Shown: piece after piece, positions 1 through 9,484 of the stretch
How the letters are laid out: every line of letters begins with the position of its first letter
Position numbering within the stretch: the first letter of the stretch is position 1
NCBI GenBank assembly: GCA_002102555.1
Contig: MCFL01000201.1
Location: forward strand, 1-43,764
Length of the DNA: 43,764 nt
Reading direction: 5' to 3'
Source: Catenaria anguillulae PL171
Lineage: Eukaryota > Blastocladiomycota > Blastocladiomycetes > Blastocladiales > Catenariaceae
Notes under the pieces: generated by a model
Database searches by the model: none
The model's input: the letters and a program-made list of their open reading frames with translations, nothing else
What the model was told of the DNA's origin: nothing
Translations under genes and position numbers: made by a program

Positions 1-809
1 AAAGGAAAAATCCGAACTGCGGCCCATCATGGCCGTTCTGCGCACTGAGCTCCGGCGAGTCATGGGTAAGCCCCTGATTGACGACATGAACATGGCCGAA
101 GCGACCATGTTCGCTGGGCCATCAACAAGAGAGTCGACAAGCGCCTTTGGTAGCTCAAGCAGTACAAATTCGCGGTTGGCACAAGTACAATGGCCATGTC
201 GGTCACGTCAACGGCTCAACTGTCGTCAACATCAGCATCGTCGTCCATCCACTCCGATCCGCATCTTTGCCGCCCACGGGCCTGACGCCCTTGCTCATGG
301 ACGACTTGCCGCTCACGGCGGGCATTCCTGCTGTTCCGCAGCCACTGTCGCCATCGCCAATCCAATGGTAACCTCGGTACCCGCCTGCGGTCGCCAGTTC
401 GGCGCAAACGTGCCCTGCAGCGGCTGCTGCCGCCGCAGTTTTCCGCGGCGGCCGCCTCGCCGTCATGCACCTGTTTGCCCACATCAATCGTTCCTCGCGC
501 CCGCCAATGTGACAACCCACCAGCATCAGCCGCTCCCTCGTTTTCGCCAGAAACTGGGGCCTGCTCGACCAGCCATGCGCCTGCCAAACTTCCGTCCGAG
601 TTTGTGTCAAGGGAAATCAATCCAAGCATCGAGTCAGGGATTGGGTTCTTGGCAATGCAAATGTCAGCATGTTGTTTGCGTCCATGCAGCAGCAACAGCA
701 GCAGCAGTATGGGCCGGCGGGAATGCAAGGTCAGGCGGCGGCAGCAGCAGCAGCAGGCATGTCTGGCGACGGGTTTGCGGGCGGATTCCCGATCCATCAG
801 CGTGTTTGA
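1..809 (+). CDS. 3' end of a Q/A/S-rich protein, frame broken
   Basis: The left edge holds what looks like the 3' part of a coding region, but no single frame runs through it. The clearest piece is the last, about 651-809. It contains a run of seven Gln, then a run of seven Ala inside Gly/Met-rich sequence, and ends at TGA 807-809. Upstream, protein-like Ser/Thr/Pro-rich pieces lie in successive frames (for example 250-368 and about 475-640). At least some of the jumps fit one missing base, as seen elsewhere in this window. The composition resembles the tail of a transcription regulator, but no DNA-binding domain is visible, so I give no function. It could also be a decayed gene. Confidence 0.35.
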
Positions 810-1411
810 GGCGTGGGCACGGGTGCGGGAGCGTGGCGAGTGGTAATGGTGGATGGATTTGGATGAGTTGTTGAGTTTGGACAGTGAGTCCGCACTCGAT
901 GCCAAATCGATCTTCTATGTATTCCTTTTTAATTATTTGATGTATTGTCTGTGCACCACACCTTGGCTTCGTTCACAAATTTCTTTGTCACGTTTCGTTG
1001 GGCGATTCACGGTGGACGGGCAATCGGCGACCGACAAGCCAGCCATCGTCCCTCAAGGGTGGTTCGTGGGCTTGCGTGGTGACCGCCAATAGCTTCGGAG
1101 CTCGGCATTGAATCCGCGGTCGAGTGAAAAGAATAATGGATCTTGGATACGGGTCAAACAGTTGCATCATGGACATTCAACCAATACGAGTATGCAGCGT
1201 GCGTACAGACATTTCAGAAATGAACTTGGTCGCACAAAAGACCAGATCAAAGACTGTATTTGGGCGGGCGCCATATCGCACGCCAAGCCAAACTATTGAA
1301 CAAAGCCGCGGGTGAAGTGAGTCGGTCGCTGACTGGACACCCAAACAACAGTGAAATGACACGCACTAAAATAACAAAAGGGATACACGAAGCTGGGAAT
1401 CCTCCTATTTG
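810..1411. other. Intergenic, nothing recognised
   Basis: This stretch lies between the Q/A-rich 3' end and the end of receptor-like gene A. It begins with a T/A-rich segment around 915-945 that could be a 3' untranslated region. I see no open frame with protein-like composition, no RNA gene and no repeat. Confidence 0.4.
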
Positions 1412-2673
1412 TCAGACCTCTGAATGACTACACCGCTGGATTGGAAAGGGAACGGACCTGTATGACAAAAATGAAAACGCGCCCCGCTTCAGCACCCGCC
1501 GCTCGGCCTCTCGCGACTCGTCCGCACGCTCCTGCGCCAGAATGCTATGGATCGATGGCGCTCCGAGTCCACGGTACTTGGCCATGTGTGTCCTCGTGTT
1601 CGTGTGAGCTGGACGATAGCGTTGCGGTTGAGCGGACGGTTGGTACTTTGGAATGAGGACGACACGATTTCCGTCTGGCAAGATGGAATCATGGAACTCA
1701 GGGTCTTTGCGGACATTAGATTGATTCATTGCTTGTCGAAAGTACATGTTGGAGATATGCGAGCCGCGATGTGCGAGGCAGGCGAGGTCGCAACAGTGGA
1801 CTTGCTTTGACCTAGAGCCAACATGGTCGTTTCGCCCAAGCCTGGAAAGTGAAATGCGGTCGAGCTGGTTCGTGTAATCTTTCGCAACTGGATCCAGATG
1901 ATGCATACGTGATAAATATGGCGGCAATGCAAGAAGACAATAATGGTCATGTCGAAAATGCCAATCCACGATGCGAAAGCGGTGGGAAAGCAAAATATTC
2001 TGTCGAAAACTAGTCCGCAGTCAGTGTCGCTCCTGCCGAGAAGATCATTCAAGTGTGCTAAGGAGGTATGGACAAACCCGAATTTGCAATCATTCCCTTG
2101 CCGCCAAATATGTAGTGCAATGAGGTAAACGCAGCCGACTGTCCATACAGGCCCCCAACGGAAAGAAATGCCTGCCTGACGAGAGGCGCTTGAGCTTGAT
2201 CAACGTCAATATCGCTCCATGCACAGTCAAGACGTGAAGGGCACCAGTGCCGACACAAAACACATTGAGGGCAGATACCAAAAGCACGACGCCTCGGTCC
2301 AATGGAATCCAAACGCTGCGAATCCGATGCGGTAGGCCAGGATGATGGCCCGTACAGCCAGTTATTCAAGCTGGCATGATTGAGATGTGGGATTCTTAGA
2401 TCAGTCAATCTCCGACAGATTAGTTGGTGCTGAATGTTTGCCTGCTTTCGTCCACTACCACATGCCAACTAGAACACATTTGCCGTGAGTCAAGTAAATG
2501 CCGACTTCGAGCGGCAACAAGAACGACGGCCCCATTCATAAACACAATAAGTAGCGCTTGACCGATGATGAAATGACTCACGGCTTTGATATTGGGAACA
2601 TATCGTGGTCATAGTTCAAAGGGTCCCAGTAGGGTGCCCTTTGGACCGCTTGAAGCTCATTTTCAGGTTCCAT
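1412..2673 (-). CDS. 7TM receptor-like protein, tandem copy A (frame-broken)
   Basis: This copy is related to copy B (3241-4639) along most of its length, which shows that it is a gene. The start ATG is 2671-2673. The N-terminus, helix 1 (after ISKAVSHFII), the TM3 region (LNVFCVGTGALHVL versus LTVFCTANGAMHVL in B), TM4 (ending SLHYIFGG versus VLHYMDGS), TM6 (CFPTAFASWIG versus CFPTSFATWIG), the motif FHFPGLGETTMLALG and a polar tail can all be aligned. The reading frame changes about five times between 2600 and 2130, and the well-aligned changes fit one missing base. A short intron near 2052-2092 (GTCCAT...CAG) joins the TM5 and TM6 sides. The role would be cell-surface sensing, but the ligand and receptor class are unknown. 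It could be a pseudogene or an intact gene blurred by assembly errors. Confidence 0.5.
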
Positions 2674-3240
2674 TGCGGCCAGTTGTGTGGGAAAGAGGTG
2701 CAAATGGATGATTGCATCGCGGGCTACTCTTTGTGGTCACGTCCTACTGGATGCTGTGAACTCATGCATGCCGACACTCCCTGATTTGTTCGCATCGCAC
2801 CATGCTCTCGGTGTTCGCGACTGACATTCAAATATCTTTCGCTTGCTCTTCAAACAGATCCGTGAAGTGAAAATCGTATGCCATGCATTCAATATAGCTC
2901 TAACTCATGCAAGGATTACCACGCTTGCACTCCATTGTGCAGAGTTGACCCGCCACCATTATCCAAAGGCTGCTCGAACTGGCATTGAAGCGGCGATCAA
3001 GCACAAGAGAAGATCGGGTCTACAGAAAACATGAATGATGGTGCGGTTAGCCAACCTGCGTCTGACTGGCCAGCCGTTTGAGCCATTCAAAGCTTACCCA
3101 TAATCTCGCTTATGAACTTTGTAGGAGCATAGATCCAATCAAATATCACGCTTGGTCGCTGCCGTAGCGGAACCCCAAGCCAAACTGTGTCCGTTGCACC
3201 ACTGGCAGATCAATGTCAGCACTGCGGTTTGCAAGCATTT
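2674..3240. other. Intergenic between receptor copies A and B
   Basis: This gap would hold the promoter of copy A and the 3' flank of copy B. I see no convincing open frame, repeat or RNA gene. Confidence 0.4.
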
Positions 3241-4639
3241 TCATTGAAAGCATTCACCAAAGTAGCGCGTTGGATACACAAAGCTGTCCTTGCACGCTGT
3301 GTCAGCAATAGCGGCGAGCGAGGGCGCGGAGTGAAACCGGTTGAATGTACCTATATGCAACGAAGGACATGACGCCGCGCTTGAGACCCGAAGTTCCGCC
3401 TCGTGTGCTTCGTGAGCTCGCTCCGAAGCAACGAGGGAAATGGCTCGGTCTCGCAGCCCGCCAATCGCACTCTCATCCTGGTCAAGTGCACTTCCCTGCC
3501 CATTTGGCGAGGACGAAAGTGTTGCAGTTCCTTTGATGCGGGCTGTCGACCTGCATGGCAAAGATCCAACTGCTTCAATCACCATAGCCGCATGGATTCT
3601 AATCGCGTGTCCCAGAACGTATAGGCTGGGTGAATGGATAGTCGCCGACTTTCCGGAGCGAGCGGACACAAGCGATGGGCGATTGCTGTGGCCCCGGCCC
3701 AGCGCCATCATTGTGTCCTGTCCAAGTTCGGGAAAGTTGAAAGCAGTTGGTGACGAGGAGCCATTCACTCGTCGGAGCTGGTAGTAAACGATGGAATAGG
3801 TTCCTGATAAAATCGCGCAACGGTGGCAGAGAAAGGTGAATATGAGTTAGTATGGCCCAGACTTGCAAGCCCGTCACTTCAATCACCCACCGACGTATCA
3901 CACAGCATACGCATGCAATCATAATGGCAATGTTGGCGGCCCCGATCCATGTCGCAAAACTCGTCGGAAAGCAATCTATGCTGCAAAACAGTCCAAAATT
4001 GCTTTCGCGACCTGCATCACGTTTTTTGCGTATAACTTCAAGGACATATATACCCCGACCGAGAAAGCGTCGACTTGCTTCCGTCCATGTAGTGCAAGAC
4101 CATACAGACGGCGCTTTGCACCCAGACAGACGCGGCAGCTATGGCTTTCTTGATGGGAATGCGCTTCAGGCGGACCGACGTAATGTACCGCTCTGCGCAG
4201 ATGCACAGGACATGCATCGCTCCGTTGGCGGTGCAGAAGACGGTCAGGATCGCATAGGCCATACATTCGGGTTCAGTGCAGGCAAAGCTGGCAGCCAGCA
4301 TGATTCGGAAGACTAGGACACTGCCCCCAAAGATGAGATTGTTGAGGCTGGAAGAATGATATCCGATTCGTGATGAATTTGCAATGACCCCTGGGATGGT
4401 GGTGGAATCCATGATGAGGAGCATATACCACAACGAGAAATACAACACATTTGCAGCAGAATCAAGCAAATGCCGGGCCGAAGGGCAACTGTAACGACTG
4501 CTCCATTGAGCGCTAACACGACCAAACATTCCAGAATGATGAAGTTGCTTACTGCCTTGCTGACATCGAGAACTGATTGGTCATTGTATAGCGGATTCCA
4601 GGGCTGCTGATTTCGGACGTGAAGCAGTTCATTATCCAT
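3241..4639 (-). CDS. 7TM receptor-like protein, tandem copy B
   Basis: Predicted polytopic membrane protein. The ATG is 4637-4639. Helix 1 follows VSKAVSNFIILECL. After one apparent missing base near 4473 the frame continues through helices 2-4. TM3 follows a Cys pair (CTEPEC) and ends in CAERYITSVRLKRI, which resembles the E/D-R-Y end of TM3 in class A GPCRs. TM4 contains VWVQSAV. A short intron (GTATAT...AAAG, about 3999-4050) leads into TM6 (CFPTSFATWIGAANIAIMI). Another junction, with an acceptor near 3809, leads to a last helix (YSIVYYQLRR) and a Ser/Ala-rich cytoplasmic tail ending at TGA 3241-3243. Copy A is its neighbour and paralogue. GPCR-like is inference from topology and the TM3 motif; no known family was recognised. 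Confidence 0.55.
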
Positions 4640-4880
4640 CTCAAGTCGTCTTCGAATTTCATCAAGTGTCTGGAAAAGATCAGTATGAATCTTTGATTTC
4701 AGATAAATATGGCGCGCATTGTATGGGACCCGCGGTGTTACTCCTCTGACCGTGACGGATTTGCGTAGTCCTGGTCTCCCGCGTTTGACTGATTGTGCTT
4801 CAACTGCAAACACTGCAAACAAAATTCACAAAACCGTTGCTTTATAATGAGAATGAATGCGAGAAAGAATTGCGACAGAG

Positions 4881-7369
4881 TCATCGCCTTACTATCAATG
4901 GGATCCTTCGCCCAGTTTTCGCTGACACGACCCGCCCAAAGGCATCTGGCGACAGGCCCTCAGCAGCTGGCGGCGACAACATATGCGCTTGCATGCCCTC
5001 CATCCCGATCCGATTCCTTACCACAGACGAGCTTGGGCGTGATTGATGAACAGATCCAGCACCGGTCACGCCGCCGCTCGCGAAATAGTGGGCATATTGC
5101 CCTGCCAATCCAGTGCGCGTGCTTCGGGGCCCATTGGTACCGTAGTGATGACCCGATCCAGGGACTGGTGGTGCTGGGGGAGGTGGCGATGGCGGACCAT
5201 TGATTGGACTCTTGGCTCGTGCCGGCGGGCCCGGCGGCTGAGGGCTCCGCGCTCTTGATCCTCCCGGTGGTAAGGTGCGAGAGATGGCCGGATCTCTAAC
5301 GTGCTCAAACCCATGCGTAAGGGCAGAGAAAGTGACTCGCGAATTCGGAGCAGAAGGGGCGCCTGCGCGTGTTGGTACTGTGGACTGAGATCCCAGTGGG
5401 ACTAGGCGCACTGTTGCAGTACTTGGCCTGCTCGAAACCCCACCATTGCCGGCAGTTCCGCCACCACCAGCCCATGCACTTGTTCGCCCGACAAGTGGTC
5501 TCAAGGACGTCGATGACTGGCTCGGAAGTCCAGAGCCATTTTGATAACCACTTGAGCCATGGTAAGCACTCGTCGCGCGAGAAGAAACAGGCCGCGACGA
5601 CGTGTAGTTGCCGTGCGAAGATGAGATGTAAGAACTGTTGGATACATGTCCCGTTCGCGGTCGATTCAATGACGATGATGCTGGAGCGAGTCTCTTGAGT
5701 GGGGAGGGGGCTCGGCCGAGCGGCGGTGGGGCAACAGGAGGGACCACTTTGGCGTGCAGGGGAGCCGGACGAACAGAAATCAGGCCGTTCAGTGGTGGAT
5801 CTAGAGGTACTGATGCGATATTCTCAGCACCTGGTCGAGTTGAAGCCGTTCCGGGCCGTGAAATGGCTGGTAAGATGGCGGTTGCTCCAGCGGTTGAGCC
5901 AGCCAACTGTGGGTGCATGTGCGGTGGGATCCAATTCCGCTGTGTTGCCGCAGAAAACGATGATGGTGGATGGTGGTTTGAGAGGTGGTGCTGTTGCTGT
6001 TGTGCCACGTAACTGGTGACTGAATCGTACATGGTCGCCCATTCCTCATGACCCTGGTCCACGCAGTCCCACTCGGTGTTTCCCTCATTCTCGGCGTCAA
6101 GGACGGATGCCCATTCCGTGCTGGAGAGCTGTGATCGCGAGTCTGTTGTGCCTGAAAGGTCGAAAGGATCTCGAGCGTAGCGGATGGTCGGCTGTGTAGC
6201 AAGAGGCGGCGGAGCAACGGGCTCGGCATCCAGTGTCGCAATCGACCCATGAGAAAGATTAATGCTGGCGTTCTGCGTTGGCGCGAGCAACAGCACTGCG
6301 ATCGCATCGGGATTAAGGGGTTCCTCGGGATCCCAAGACTCGAGCTCGTAGAGGGACAAGTGATTTGTGTAATTGAGTGGTTGAAGGTAAAACAACAGGT
6401 CTGTTGCCTGTATTTGCAGTCCAGGAGGACGATTTGATCCGACAATGGGTGCAAGTGGTGCTGCGTGAAAGTAGACATTCGAATGTCGGCGAGCTATGCA
6501 AAACTGGCCGGCTTCAATGTGTCCGGGCAGGTCGCCGATGTTTTTTCCAGTAGCCTGAATCAAAAGTGGGATGGGCTCACTTATCGTGACTGATCTTGAG
6601 CGGAAGCTATGGGACACAACTAGCCTATGGCATTCGGGTGTTTCTGTGAGATTTGAGATGTCGTTTTGAAACAAAATTTGATGCGAACCAGGAGCAGTCC
6701 GATAATGTGGCATCGAGACAGTGATGAAGCTCTGTGGCGATGCTGGACCAAAGGAACATGGATCGAGGTTGTGGACACATTGATTCCTGCCCGCTTTGCG
6801 ACTCGACAAGAGATTGACAGGCCTGCCTGGACAGCGCTTTACCGCGCAACCTGTGTGACAGAAATGCCCTGTGAGCGTCAGCCAAACGAGACATTGCTTG
6901 CTAACAACGTGTGTGGCGAACAGACCGGAACTGTGGGAATCGCTTCTTCCAAAGTTTGGCTTCTTGCGCCAAGTCGGCGGGAACGTGCTTCCCAAGGATT
7001 TTTATGTCTAAGGTATTGACACATTAACGAACTGCCCGTAAAACAAATTCGACAGCGCAGCTTTTGCGAGCAGCTCGTACCGCCAAAGAGCCAGTCCTCC
7101 AGGTGCAACAGCATCCCTTGTAGCTCCTGTGCTCGGTTCTCATCATAATCCTGGCCAGGGGAGGAAGGTGGCTCGTTAATCACACACACATTCCTTTGCA
7201 TGCGAAATGATTGTTCATGATGTACGGCAAACACCCACGTATGAGAATCCGTCCGTTGTAGAGCTGTTGGCGGAAAAAAGGTCTTGGCTGAGACTGGATG
7301 AATCCATGTGAGCTGGTGAAGTGAGGCTATCTGGCAGTGGACTGACAAGATTGCACGAAGTAAATACAT
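4881..7369 (-). CDS. Unknown protein with Pro/Ser-rich C-terminal half
   Basis: Two exons are proposed: 7369-7033 and 6850-4881. The intron 6851-7032 runs GTTCGT...CACAG and keeps phase, giving about 768 residues. The N-terminal part is mixed-composition and Cys-containing (for example DYDENRAQELQGMLLHLEDW). A globular-looking region follows to roughly residue 370. The remaining half is low complexity, rich in Pro, Ser, Gly and Thr, and ends in GRRIPLIVRR. No transmembrane helix and no domain I can name were found. The first residues could be a weak signal peptide. It lies between receptor copy B and another 7TM gene on the same strand. The jump between exons could alternatively be one missing base rather than an intron, since the frame difference fits both. 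Confidence 0.6.
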
Positions 7370-7555
7370 AGGTTAAGTGGGCCGCATGTCACTCCCGGTC
7401 CAGTCGTCGCACCTCATCATTTGCATTGTGCTTGGGAATGCGCGCGAGTCGTGACGGCACTATCGCTTCTCCTGCGAACAGTTTGGTCTGACGACACATC
7501 TCTGCTGGCTGGTTGACTAGGACAAAAACCTGCACTGCGTGAACACAACAAAGAA

Positions 7556-7570
7556 GAAAAAAAAAAAAAA
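7556..7570. repeat. A homopolymer run
   Basis: A run of A of about 14-15 bases interrupted only at its edge, just downstream of the 3' end of the 7TM gene at 7595. On the minus strand it is a T run after the stop codon. Confidence 0.7.
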
Positions 7571-7594
7571 GACACCTATACATCACTTGAATGG

Positions 7595-8966
7595 TCAAGG
7601 GTCCTTTCCCGTCGATCCTTGTGAACTACCACCTCGCACTGAGCTGTTCTTGGGCCGGCTTCCGCTCTTTCTGGTAGGCCGAACGAGTGCAAGGACTCGT
7701 TCCCATTGAAGGACGCCTGCTACCAAATACATGCACATGCCAGTGTTGACGACAGCAAACTCTTCGGCCGCTGAGGCGAAAAGAAACAATGTAAAGCTGC
7801 AAAAAAGTGTGACAAACATGACAGCAAGCAGCAACAATATCTGAAGGACGGCAGTTTGGAAGGCACGCGTGGCTTCTTGACGAGCAGTCCGATCCCCTCC
7901 TGCTCGAGTGATGGTCCGTGGAAGCCAACCAAGTACGTTCTCGGCCGCTCGTTTGAGCGTATGCCTCGAAGAGAGCGATGGGAACGGAGATGATGTGTTT
8001 CGAGCAAATGGCACGATTGATGACGACGGCGAAGGTGCCGATGATGGCGACACGAGCGCCAACGGATTCATCCTCGGCATAGTCACAGACGGCCGCTTTT
8101 GGTTTGCTGTAGCCGGGCTTGTGAATGTCGCCGTATGGACAATTAAATCTGGACCTTGATCCCAGGCTGGTTTGGCGGGAACAGTCGGCCGACTCGACTG
8201 CTCGTTTGGAGGCATGCTCAGCTCCTGCTGAGAGCCATGGCTCTGTTTCGCGGACCATGAAGTTGCACGGTCTTGCTGGGCAGACTCCCTGCTAGACATT
8301 TGGCCCACATCGATAAAGTCAAGCAACTGTCGGCGCATGCCATAGACAATCTTGAACGTGATGGCGGCCATGCTCAAGTTGACCAGTCCAGCCCATGCAA
8401 CCGGTATCACTTGGAATAGGGGAAGCCAGGAAGGCGAGTATCGCTCGTGTGGTTGAAGGGGGACCGTGTATGAATATCCGTACACGGCCGCACTGACGAC
8501 TGAGATGATTGAAGTGAATGCTCCAAGCGAATTGGCGACGCCACTGGGAAACCACTTGATAATTTCAGCTTTTTGGAAAACTGTCAAATTGAATGAGTAA
8601 TGTTTGATGAGATGTGGCGAGGCGGCGGAAGCACTAGGCAAGAGCAGTAGTCCGACCTTGAAACCGGAGTAATGTAAGCGTAGCTAATAACCCGCTAAAC
8701 AAAATTGGTATCCCGCCACCAATAACATCGTGTGTAAATGGCGTGATGAGTTGCAGCGAGCAGAGGAAGAAGGCGATGTAGCTTGACATGTAGAGCAGTG
8801 CCACCACGATGGCCGCCCGTTGAATTGCATTTGACTTGATCATCAACAGTCGGATGGACAAGAACAATGCGCAGGTCGAAAGCGACAAGTTACTGGCATG
8901 GATGGCCATTAGCCCCGGTCGCTGAAAGTCTGCCCAAGTCCAAGGGCTGCTGGAATACCTCAACAT
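7595..8966 (-). CDS. Seven-transmembrane protein, unrelated to copies A/B
   Basis: The ATG is 8964-8966. Exons 8966-8657 and 8580-7595 are joined across a 76-nt intron (8581-8656, GTCGGA...GACAG), giving 431 residues in one frame. Helices 1-3 are in exon 1 (around LSLSTCALFLSIRLLM, AAIVVALLYMSSYIAFFL and IPILFSGLLATLTLL). Helices 4-5 start exon 2 (SLGAFTSIISVVSAAVYGYS and VAWAGLVNLSMAAITF). A Ser/Pro-rich loop of about 130 residues follows. Helices 6-7 (AVLQILLLLAVMFVTLFC and NTGMCMYLVAGVLQW) and a short basic tail end the protein. A long third cytoplasmic loop is usual in G-protein-coupled receptors, but I see no family signature, so receptor is inference from topology. It may be divergently transcribed from muskelin. 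Confidence 0.75.
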
Positions 8967-9484
8967 TGGATGATCGGTATGCGGAGTTCTCTGGTGGTGC
9001 AGTATGTGAGAGAACCAGTATGTATCAGTTCTAGCAAGTTTCTACATTTGCATCAAGACGAAACCAGTGCTTTCATTTCTCATGAAACATCCACGTCTGA
9101 ATGATATGAAGTTGTGGGATACTGTTTAAATACAAATCAAACAGTTGTCCGCCCGCGAGCCGTAAACATATGGCATATCGTTACCTTATTCGTTGTGCCC
9201 TGATTGCCGGATTTCACAGCCCAGAACCGGCACGGACAGCACACCATAAACTTTGTGCAATAAGAAACCTAGCACATCTCGAATACAATTGCAAGACATT
9301 TTACGACTCACCAGCGTCGCGCTCGTTCTCTTGCCACCACTTGGCCACACTCGCTCATCGACAACCATAAGCTCTGCCTGTGGGGAACGGAACGACGCGT
9401 GCTTCCGGTCAGCAAAACCGCCGTCACTTCCCACGCACCCCTGCTCCTTCAATTTCGGAGCAGCCCAAGATACCACCCGCCAAC
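8967..9484. promoter_or_regulatory. Divergent intergenic region, 7TM gene / muskelin
   Basis: About 520 nt separate two divergent start codons, so both promoters should lie here. There is an A/T-rich patch around 9120-9145 with GTTTAAATACAAAT, a possible core-promoter element. No other motif was recognised. Confidence 0.4.

Noticed and set aside
1412-2673. Calling receptor copy A a plain pseudogene
   Set aside because: The well-aligned frame changes fit one missing base, and the same shift occurs in housekeeping genes, so error is as likely as decay.
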